Below, one piece after another: positions 6,902 through 13,840 of a stretch of 39,695 nt of DNA. The notes below the pieces were generated by a model. The model had not been told where the DNA came from and did no database searches. It was given only the letters and a program-made list of their open reading frames with translations. Origin of the DNA: Bacteroidaceae bacterium (GTDB lineage: Bacteria > Bacteroidota > Bacteroidia > Bacteroidales > Bacteroidaceae). Made by a program: the position numbers and the translations under genes. The stretch lies in NCBI GenBank assembly GCA_017649485.1, contig JAGCGS010000050.1:1-39695 (forward strand). Direction: 5' to 3'. Each line of letters begins with the position of its first letter. The first letter of the stretch is position 1.

Positions 6902-8261
6902 ATCGTTTAATCTTGCTATAAAGTGTCTGTCTGCTGATACCCAATGCCAAAGCCACCTGAGTCATATTCCCCTCAAATTGCACCATCGCCCTTTGGATGG
7001 CATCTTTTTCTGCAGCTTCCAATGTCTGCAGGGGAGTTTTTTTCTCCTCTTGTTCTAATGAGGCAGGCTTGGAAGTGTTGTTCAGTTCCAGGTGTCCAGG
7101 CTTTAACTCTGTTCCATCCGCCATGATAACAGCTTTTTCGATGGTATGCTGTAATTCACGGATATTACCATACCAAGGATGTCTTTGCAGCATATTGGAT
7201 GCCTCTGGCGAAATACTTTCCAAATGTCTCCCATATTGCTCATTATATTGCTGTAAAAAACGTTCTGCCAAAGGCAGTATATCCTCTTTGCGTTCTCTCA
7301 GTGCTGGAATATGCAGGTGGATGGTATTAATGCGATATAGCAAATCCTCTCGGAAGTTACCTTGCTTCACCATCTCATTGAGGTTGCGGTTGGTGGCACA
7401 TATCAAACGTATATTGGTGGGTTGTGGAGTATTGCTACCTACTTTCACGAAACTGCGTTTCTGGATGGCAGTCAGCAACTTGGGTTGCAGATGCAAGGGA
7501 AGGTTGGCAATTTCATCCAAGAATAAGGTACCTCCGTCTGCTGCCTCAAATCGTCCCATTCGGTCAGTATGTGCATCAGTGAAAGAACCCTTTACATGCC
7601 CAAACAATTCACTCTCAAACAGTGTTTCAGTAATGGCACCCATATCTACCGAAACAAAAGGTCCTCCGCTACGATTACTCAAACGATGGATTTCATGTGC
7701 CAACATATCCTTACCCGTACCATTTTCACCTGTAATCAAGATATTCGCATCGGTAGTACTCACACGTTTCACTGTCAGCTTCAGCGGGCGGATAGCTTCA
7801 GAGTTTCCCCAGTACATTTGGCTTTCTATATTATTAATAGGTGTAAAGTCGGCTTTCTGCTTGGGCTTTCCTTGCTGCGATTTCTCTAATGCCTCTAAGA
7901 GGGTCTGCACCAGTTTGGCATTGTCCCAAGGTTTCATGACAAAATCAGTAGCACCTTCCTTCAAACCTGTCACTGCCAGATTGATGTCGGCGTATGCTGT
8001 AAACAGTACTACCTGTGTCTGAGGTCTGAGGCGTTTAATCTCCCTGAGCCAATACAAGCCCTCGTTGCCGGTATTCAGCCCCGACTTAAAGTTCATGTCG
8101 AGCAAGATGACATCAGGCCTTTTCTGTTGCAGCACAGTAGGCAAGGTCATCGGGCTACTCAACACCAGCACCTGAGCGAAAAAATCACTCAGCAGATACT
8201 GCAGAGATGTAAGTATGTTCTTGTTGTCGTCAACGACTAATAATGTTCCTCGCTTGTTCAT
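6891..8261 (-). CDS. Sigma-54-dependent response regulator (NtrC family)
   Basis: A 456-aa activator with three domains. The receiver (1-125) carries Asp11/Asp12, phospho-acceptor Asp55 and Lys110. The AAA+ domain (about 150-390) has Walker A GENGTGKD (178-185) and Walker B GGTLFLDE (243-250). The sigma-54-contacting loop reads GSFTDA (225-230) instead of GAFTGA, keeping the key Phe and Thr. A Fis-type HTH is at the C-terminus (NMTQVALALGISRQTLYSKIKRYGI region). It is the first gene of the operon with the histidine kinase and is divergent from the TolC-ABC operon. The palindromes at 8336-8375 and the -24/-12 promoter at 8430-8445 are its likely targets. Confidence 0.95.
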   Translation of the reverse strand: MNKRGTLLVVDDNKNILTSLQYLLSDFFAQVLVLSSPMTLPTVLQQKRPDVILLDMNFKSGLNTGNEGLYWLREIKRLRPQTQVVLFTAYADINLAVTGLKEGATDFVMKPWDNAKLVQTLLEALEKSQQGKPKQKADFTPINNIESQMYWGNSEAIRPLKLTVKRVSTTDANILITGENGTGKDMLAHEIHRLSNRSGGPFVSVDMGAITETLFESELFGHVKGSFTDAHTDRMGRFEAADGGTLFLDEIANLPLHLQPKLLTAIQKRSFVKVGSNTPQPTNIRLICATNRNLNEMVKQGNFREDLLYRINTIHLHIPALRERKEDILPLAERFLQQYNEQYGRHLESISPEASNMLQRHPWYGNIRELQHTIEKAVIMADGTELKPGHLELNNTSKPASLEQEEKKTPLQTLEAAEKDAIQRAMVQFEGNMTQVALALGISRQTLYSKIKRYGI

Positions 8262-8280
8262 AAATCTTTAATTATGGGAG

Positions 8281-8311
8281 CAAAGTTAGTATTTCACCGC
8301 CACATTCGCAA
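8281..8311 (-). promoter_or_regulatory. Promoter of the regulator-kinase operon
   Basis: On the minus strand TTG (8309-8311), a 20-nt spacer and TAACTTTG (8281-8288) give a good primary-sigma promoter with a leader of about 14 nt before the ATG at 8261. The two-component genes therefore appear to be expressed without sigma-54. Confidence 0.75.
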
Positions 8312-8335
8312 GGCATAAAAAGGGAAAAAAAGCGA

Positions 8336-8354
8336 GTGTCTAATTATTAGACAC
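8336..8354. promoter_or_regulatory. Activator site UAS1 (palindrome)
   Basis: GTGTCTAATTATTAGACAC is a perfect 9-bp inverted repeat around one central base. Its centre lies about 111 bp upstream of the start predicted for the sigma-54 promoter. This is the expected place and form for the upstream activator sequence of an NtrC-type regulator. Confidence 0.75.
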
Positions 8355-8358
8355 CAAC

Positions 8359-8375
8359 TGTCCAATAATTAGACA
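8359..8375. promoter_or_regulatory. Activator site UAS2 (palindrome)
   Basis: TGTCCAATAATTAGACA repeats the UAS1 sequence with one mismatch between the arms. Its centre is 22 bp from that of UAS1, about two helical turns, so two activator dimers would sit on the same face of the DNA. It is centred near -89 of the sigma-54 promoter. Confidence 0.75.
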
Positions 8376-8429
8376 CTTTTGGGAAATAACAAAAAGGATA
8401 AAATGCTAATAATAAGCAAACTACAAATT

Positions 8430-8445
8430 TGGCATGGGTTTTGCA
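8430..8445 (+). promoter_or_regulatory. Sigma-54 promoter of the TolC-ABC operon
   Basis: TGGCATGGGTTTTGCA matches the sigma-54 consensus TGGCACG-N4-TTGCW at all but one position. The invariant GG (8431-8432) and GC (8443-8444) are separated by exactly 10 nt. Transcription should start near 8456, about 21 nt before the ATG of the TolC-like gene. Confidence 0.9.
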
Positions 8446-8477
8446 TTATAATCTGCGTAAGAAATATCTTTTGAACG

Positions 8478-9830
8478 ATGAAGAAAACAATAAAAACAGT
8501 AGCACTGGTAACATTGATAACGGTTAACGGTCAATGGCCAACGGTCAGCGGACAGGAAGTTTGGAATGTGGATCAATGCATGTCCTATGCCGTAGCCCAT
8601 AACCACCAGGTACACCAAAAAGAATTAGAGGTGAAAAACAACCAGATGGACAAACTCAGTGCCATTGGAAGTTTCATGCCTTCAGTTGATGGGGGTGTAA
8701 GTGCCCGCTACAGCTTTGGTCGAGGCATTGACCCCGAAACCAATGTTTACGACAACATCTCAACTTTCCATAATAACTATTTCATTGAAGCCTCAATGCC
8801 CATCTTCCAAGGCGGTAGTCTGGTAAACCAGGTGCGCAAGGCACAAGCCAACTTGAAGATGGGTAAGGCAGCCTTGCAGGAAGCGCAGGACAATACGGCA
8901 CTGGATGCCTTCCAGGCATATATCCAGGCGCTTTACTGTATGGGTACTGTCAGGATGGCTAAGCAGAAGTTGGCGGAGAGCGATTCCTTATTATATAAGG
9001 CTCGCCTGCAGGAGGAATTGGGCATGAAAGGTATGGCGGATGTGGCACAGATGGAAGCCCAACAGGCTACAGATGCCTACAACTATACCCATCAGCAACA
9101 CCTGTATGAAACAGCCATGCTGACCTTGAAGCAGAAAATGAACTATCCTATGGAAGAAGCGCTGTTGCTGGACTCAACCTTATTGGATAGCCCTGTGATG
9201 GAACAGGCTAATTTGGAGCTGATAGATAAGGAGCAGATCGTGAACCTGGCTTTGGCTGTCAACCCTACCTTACAGAAAAGTATGCTAAATGCTCAGGCTC
9301 AGAAGATGCAGAGCAAAGTGGCATGGAGCGAGGTTTTACCCTCTGTAAGTCTGTATGCAGGGCTCAGTACCTCTTACTACAAGCAGTTGCATGTCAGCTC
9401 CTACCCATCATTCAGAAACCAGTTCAAGGACAACTATGGATCTTATATCGGTGTGTCACTCAGCGTTCCTATTTTCAATCAGCTGAAGGGGGTAAGTGGT
9501 ATCCGCAAGGCTCGCAACAGTTATCGTATAGCCCAAGAGCAGTATGAAGAGCAGAAGTTGGAGCTGCGTAAGCTGGTGGAGCAGGCAGTGATGGATCGTG
9601 AAGGCTACTTGAAGGAAAGCATCCAAATGGAGAAAAAGGCAGCATCAGATAAGTTAGCCTATCAGGTGACAAAGCGGAAGTATGAGGAGGGTTTGATGAC
9701 TTCTCTTGATGTGCAGAACAATGCGGCAACTTGGTTGGAGAGCCAGGCAGGACTTTTGCAAAGCAAGCTTACCTATTACCTCAAATGCCGTTTGGTAGAA
9801 TACTACAAGGGAACTCCCCTAATCCCATAA
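8478..9830 (+). CDS. TolC-family outer-membrane efflux protein
   Basis: A 450-aa outer-membrane channel for tripartite export. The protein has an N-terminal signal peptide and two OEP-type coiled-coil repeats (about residues 35-215 and 235-440) rich in Gln, Ala, Glu and Lys. It is the first gene after the sigma-54 promoter and is followed after 34 nt by the adaptor gene. It should form the outer exit duct for the downstream ABC permeases. The signal-peptide region is odd: after the hydrophobic core the DNA is a 7-bp repeat (8516-8557), which adds polar residues (VNGQWPTVSGQE) before the mature start. The gene end and gap also hold a short TAATCCCAT repeat. Confidence 0.94.
   Translation: MKKTIKTVALVTLITVNGQWPTVSGQEVWNVDQCMSYAVAHNHQVHQKELEVKNNQMDKLSAIGSFMPSVDGGVSARYSFGRGIDPETNVYDNISTFHNNYFIEASMPIFQGGSLVNQVRKAQANLKMGKAALQEAQDNTALDAFQAYIQALYCMGTVRMAKQKLAESDSLLYKARLQEELGMKGMADVAQMEAQQATDAYNYTHQQHLYETAMLTLKQKMNYPMEEALLLDSTLLDSPVMEQANLELIDKEQIVNLALAVNPTLQKSMLNAQAQKMQSKVAWSEVLPSVSLYAGLSTSYYKQLHVSSYPSFRNQFKDNYGSYIGVSLSVPIFNQLKGVSGIRKARNSYRIAQEQYEEQKLELRKLVEQAVMDREGYLKESIQMEKKAASDKLAYQVTKRKYEEGLMTSLDVQNNAATWLESQAGLLQSKLTYYLKCRLVEYYKGTPLIP
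8516..8557 (+). repeat. 7-bp repeat inside the TolC signal-peptide region
   Basis: Six consecutive heptamers with the pattern G-Y/A-Y/C-A-R-Y/S-G can be read: GATAACG, GTTAACG, GTCAATG, GCCAACG, GTCAGCG and GACAGGA. Twenty-one base pairs (three units) encode seven residues, so the frame is kept. The word family is close to the intergenic heptamers at 28186-28275. Confidence 0.6.
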
Positions 9831-9864
9831 ACCCCATTAATCCCATTGAAAAAAACATAAAACT

Positions 9865-11115
9865 ATGGATATACAATTAGAAAAAAAGAAAGGCATTCAG
9901 AAGAAGCACCTGCCTTATATCGCAGGCGGCAGTGTGATACTGTTGTTGTTGGCATGGGTAATATTCGGCAACCATGCATCAACTATGCGAGTGGATAGCA
10001 AGTCAGTCAACATCGCAGATGTCACTTACGGAGAGTTTAACGACTATATCCGTCTCAACGGACGCGTTCAACCCATCAGCATCGTTCAGATCAGCCCTGA
10101 GGAAGGAGGCATAGTGATGGAGAAAGTGGTGGAAGAAGGTGCCCAGGTGAAGAAAGGCGATGTGATTTTGCGCCTTGCTAATTCCAACCTCGACTTGTCT
10201 ATTCTCAATGCAGAGAGTGAGTTGGCGGAAAAGCAGAACCTGCTCCGTAATACGCAGGTAGCTATGCAGCAAGATAAGTTGACCAACGAGACGGAGAAGG
10301 CTACCCTCGACATTGATACCCAGCGCAAGCAGCGCACCTATAAGCAGATGGAACGTCTGTATCAGGAGAAGTTGGTGAGCAAGGAGGAGTATATGCAGGC
10401 GAAAGAGGATTACGAGTTGGCACAGCGTAAACACAACTTGGTATCTCAGCGTTTGGAGCAAGACAGCATCTATCGCACGGTACAGATGGATCAGATGGAG
10501 GACAACTTGCAGAACATGCGCCAGAATGTGGCGATGATACGTGAGCGCAAAAACAAGTTGGAGGTACGTGCTACCATCAGTGGTGAGTTGGGTTTGCTGG
10601 ATGCTGAGTTAGGACAGAACATCAGTGCCGGCCAGATGGTGGGACAGATTAATGACTTGAGCGATTTCAAGGTGGAGGCGCAAGTGGATGAACACTACAT
10701 CGACCGAGTGACTAATGGCTTGCCTGCCACTTTCCAGCGTCAGAACGCGTCTTTCGGCTTGAAGGTGCGTAAGGTGTATCCGGAAGTCCGTGAGGGCAGG
10801 TTCCGCACAGACTTTGTGTTTACCGGCGAGCGTCCTGACAATATCCGCAGCGGTCAGACCTACTACATCGACCTGCAGTTGGGTGAGCCTACTGAGAGTG
10901 TGCTCATACCTAAGGGTACTTTCTTCCAAGTGACAGGGGGCAACTGGATCTTCGTAGTGAGCAAGGATGGCGACAAGGCTTACCGCCGCACCATTCGCAT
11001 CGGGCGCCAGAACCCGCAGTACTACGAGGTGCTGGAAGGCTTGGAGCAAGGCGAGCGTGTCATCGTGAGTGGCTATGAAGGCTTTAAGGATAATGAAGTG
11101 TTAGTGCTTAATTAA
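9865..11115 (+). CDS. HlyD/MacA-family periplasmic adaptor
   Basis: A 416-aa membrane-fusion protein. The single N-terminal membrane anchor is at about residues 18-35. A split lipoyl-like hairpin follows (about 70-100, with GGIVMEKVVEEGAQVKKGDVI), then a long Gln/Glu/Lys-rich coiled coil (about 105-235). The second lipoyl half (ATISGELGLLDAELGQNISAG) and beta-barrel/membrane-proximal domains continue to the end. It should bridge the inner-membrane permeases and the TolC-like channel. It lies 34 nt after the channel gene and 11 nt before the small 114-aa gene, inside the sigma-54 operon. The arrangement is like MacA, but the permease and ATPase are separate proteins here. Confidence 0.93.
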   Translation: MDIQLEKKKGIQKKHLPYIAGGSVILLLLAWVIFGNHASTMRVDSKSVNIADVTYGEFNDYIRLNGRVQPISIVQISPEEGGIVMEKVVEEGAQVKKGDVILRLANSNLDLSILNAESELAEKQNLLRNTQVAMQQDKLTNETEKATLDIDTQRKQRTYKQMERLYQEKLVSKEEYMQAKEDYELAQRKHNLVSQRLEQDSIYRTVQMDQMEDNLQNMRQNVAMIRERKNKLEVRATISGELGLLDAELGQNISAGQMVGQINDLSDFKVEAQVDEHYIDRVTNGLPATFQRQNASFGLKVRKVYPEVREGRFRTDFVFTGERPDNIRSGQTYYIDLQLGEPTESVLIPKGTFFQVTGGNWIFVVSKDGDKAYRRTIRIGRQNPQYYEVLEGLEQGERVIVSGYEGFKDNEVLVLN

Positions 11116-11126
11116 AAATATGCATT

Positions 11127-11471
11127 ATGGAAAAGAATAAGCTTATAAAGATTATTGGCATTATAGCAGTCGTGTTGGTGGTATTATACGCACAAAGCGG
11201 GCATATCAACCTGCCAGGACACGGCAACAGAGAGCAAAAGAACTTGCAGGAAGCAGTGGTGAACTATGCAGCCTCTCAGCTGACGAATGGCGAAACGGTA
11301 GAGTTTGGCACCAAATATAATAGCAATGACTACAAAGAAAATGGCGAAGTACGTTATTCAGCTACCGTTGAATACTATGTGGTGGCAAAGGATGGTACCA
11401 AGGTGAAGCACACTGCCCATGTAGTCACCAACGAGGACAAGGATAAGATTATCGAATGGAAAGACCAATAA
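11127..11471 (+). CDS. Small membrane-anchored protein of unknown function
   Basis: A 114-aa protein I do not recognise. One hydrophobic helix (about residues 7-23, IKIIGIIAVVLVVLYA) is followed by a soluble domain of about 85 residues that should face the periplasm. That domain has alternating beta-like strands (VEFGTKYNS, EVRYSATVEYYVVAKDG, KVKHTAHVVTNED). No lipobox is present. It is spaced 11 nt from the adaptor gene and 3 nt from the first permease, so it is translated as part of the export operon and probably has a role in that complex. A periplasmic chaperone, substrate-recognition or modulator role is possible but unproven. Confidence 0.85.
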   Translation: MEKNKLIKIIGIIAVVLVVLYAQSGHINLPGHGNREQKNLQEAVVNYAASQLTNGETVEFGTKYNSNDYKENGEVRYSATVEYYVVAKDGTKVKHTAHVVTNEDKDKIIEWKDQ

Positions 11472-11474
11472 ACG

Positions 11475-13838
11475 ATGAAGACATTAGTTAGAAACTTTAC
11501 ATCTATCTTCAAGAAGTTCGTTACGGCCAACCTGCTGAACCTGTTAGGACTGAGCTTGGCATTCGCTTCGTTCTTCGTCATCATGACGCAGGTAAACTAC
11601 GACCTAAGCTACAACAAAAGCTTTACGGAACATGAGAACCTGTTCAGGATGACAATGGATTTAGGACCCGGTGAAGGCCATCTCACCTCTCTGGCACGCC
11701 CTGCGATAGAACGCTTGGCGGTGACTTCGCCCCATATCATCAGTTATGGCAGCTATCAGGGATGGGTGAATTATGACCAATATTGCATAGGCGAGAAAGA
11801 ATTTAGTTTGAATGAACGATTTGGCAACAATGATTTCCTCAGTGTTTTCAAGCCTATTGTTATAGCTGGCAATCTGGAAGGACTGAAACAGCGTTATAAC
11901 ATCGTACTGCCCCGTTCCGAGGCGATGCGTCTGTTCGGCACGACAGATGTGGTGGGGCAGACCTTGAAATACAAGTGGGAAGATAATCTGTACTACAATG
12001 TGTGTGCCGTGATAGAAGATTATCCGGCAAATAACTTCTTGCATGGCAATTGCTTTATCGGTACCGATTATAACAAGGACAGCTACAATAACTGGAACTA
12101 CGATGCATATATTCGGGTGGATGATGCCAGCAATTTACCAGCTGTAGAGCAAACCCTGAGAAGGACTGCTATCGAGCTTTTTAAAGAGAAGTACAACATG
12201 ACCACTCAGGAGGAAGATGCTTTGCAGATCATCTTTACCAATGTGGCAGATGCCCATTTCTCTAAAGACTTGAACAAGGCAGCTCCTGGCAGAAGCTCCG
12301 TCTATTTGCTGATTTGTTTCTCTTTGCTGATAGTGGTGATTGCAGCGGTGAACTTTATGAACTTCACGCTGGCAGAAACCCCGATGCGGATCCGCAGCAT
12401 CAACACCCAGAAAGTGTTGGGCGCTACGGCAGCTAAACTGAGAGCCAGTTTGTTGGTAGAGGCAGTAATCATTAGCCTGATAGCTTTTGTGGTGTCATTA
12501 ACGATAGTATATTTGGCGCACGACTTCGGTTTGCAGGAGTTAGTGCAGGCAAGCATCCTGCTGCAAGACCATCCACAGCTGATAGCCCTTACGTTGGTAT
12601 TGAGCATTGGAGTGGGTCTGTTGGCTGGTGCCTATCCGTCCTATTACGTCACCTCCTTCCCTCCGGCACTGGTGCTGAAAGGCTCTTTCGGCCTGTCACC
12701 CAAGGGCAGGGTGTTGCGAACTGTGCTCATCTGCCTGCAGTTTGTCGTTTCTTTTATGCTGGTAATTGGAGTGGGCATTATGTATCTGCAGAGCTATTAC
12801 ATCTATCACACCGATTATGGTTTTGATAAAGACGAGGTGTTGGCACTCCCTGCCACCCCAGCTACACGCCAACAGCTTGATGCGGTAGATGCGGAACTGA
12901 GATCCATCTCTGGCATTGAGGGTGCCAGTATAACACAGGCTATTCTTGGCAGTAGTGACAGCTATCAACAATGGGGCAGGGGCAGTGGCGACAAACACCT
13001 GAACTTTACCTGCCTCTTTGTGGATTGGCGATTCTTGGATGTGATGGGCATTGACATCGTAGAAGGTCGTAACTTCAGAGAATCAGATGGCGATGTGTAT
13101 ATCCTCAATGAGTCAGCTAAGAAACAATACGACTGGCTTAGGGTGAACGAGCCCATTACTGATGGCGATTTCCCTGTGATAGGTTTCTTCAAGGATATCA
13201 AGTATTCCACTTTGCGAGTAGATGACTCTGAATTGCCTATTGCCTTCTTCGTACCTAAACCAGGAGGGGAATATGCTCAATGGACTTGGCAGAACAATGT
13301 ATTGGTGCGTGTTTCTAAAGGTGTGGACAAACGTCAAATCAAGCAGAAGGTATTAGATGTAGTGAACAATATTGAGAAGGAATATACCTTAGATCTTAGT
13401 GAGTTGAATTACATTGACGAGGTGTTAGAGAGATCCTATCAGCAAGAATCCCTCTTTACCAAGCAGATTCTGCTGTTCTCATTGTTGGCCATTCTGATTA
13501 GCATCATCGGTGTGTTTGGCTTGACCATGTTTGAGAGCGAGTACCGCCGTAAGGAGATTGGCATCCGCAAGGTATTCGGCAGCTCCACGACTGAAATCCT
13601 CCAGATGTTCAACAAGCGATATCTGTATATACTGATAGGTTGCTTTGTGGTGGCTGCCCCTGTGGGCTATTTCTTAGGGCAGCATTGGCTCGAAGGCTTT
13701 GCCGTTCGCACTGCCATCAATCCGCTGCTGTTCTTGGTATCTTTCTTGTTGGTTACCCTCATCACTATGCTGACGGTCACCTACCAGAGCTGGAAGAACG
13801 CCAGTGAGAACCCTGTTAACTCAATTAAAACTGAATAG
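11475..13838 (+). CDS. ABC transporter permease, MacB/FtsX type (1)
   Basis: A 787-aa inner-membrane protein with a duplicated FtsX architecture. TM1 (about residues 18-38) is followed by a MacB-like periplasmic domain, then three helices (about 275-295, 325-350, 365-390). A second unit has TM5 (about 415-440), another periplasmic domain and three C-terminal helices (about 670-780). The cytoplasmic coupling stretch ESEYRRKEIGIRKVFGSS is typical of FtsX/MacB. It is highly similar to the next permease, including the last residues SENPVNSIKTE. No ATPase domain is fused; the separate ATPase at 18609 should power it. Confidence 0.93.
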   Translation: MKTLVRNFTSIFKKFVTANLLNLLGLSLAFASFFVIMTQVNYDLSYNKSFTEHENLFRMTMDLGPGEGHLTSLARPAIERLAVTSPHIISYGSYQGWVNYDQYCIGEKEFSLNERFGNNDFLSVFKPIVIAGNLEGLKQRYNIVLPRSEAMRLFGTTDVVGQTLKYKWEDNLYYNVCAVIEDYPANNFLHGNCFIGTDYNKDSYNNWNYDAYIRVDDASNLPAVEQTLRRTAIELFKEKYNMTTQEEDALQIIFTNVADAHFSKDLNKAAPGRSSVYLLICFSLLIVVIAAVNFMNFTLAETPMRIRSINTQKVLGATAAKLRASLLVEAVIISLIAFVVSLTIVYLAHDFGLQELVQASILLQDHPQLIALTLVLSIGVGLLAGAYPSYYVTSFPPALVLKGSFGLSPKGRVLRTVLICLQFVVSFMLVIGVGIMYLQSYYIYHTDYGFDKDEVLALPATPATRQQLDAVDAELRSISGIEGASITQAILGSSDSYQQWGRGSGDKHLNFTCLFVDWRFLDVMGIDIVEGRNFRESDGDVYILNESAKKQYDWLRVNEPITDGDFPVIGFFKDIKYSTLRVDDSELPIAFFVPKPGGEYAQWTWQNNVLVRVSKGVDKRQIKQKVLDVVNNIEKEYTLDLSELNYIDEVLERSYQQESLFTKQILLFSLLAILISIIGVFGLTMFESEYRRKEIGIRKVFGSSTTEILQMFNKRYLYILIGCFVVAAPVGYFLGQHWLEGFAVRTAINPLLFLVSFLLVTLITMLTVTYQSWKNASENPVNSIKTE

Positions 13839-13840
13839 TT

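Noticed and set aside
6997-8022. A 341-codon open frame on the plus strand opposite the response regulator
   Set aside because: It is the shadow of the sigma-54 activator gene. Its translation is Ser/Cys/Arg-rich without domains, and it has no promoter or start context.
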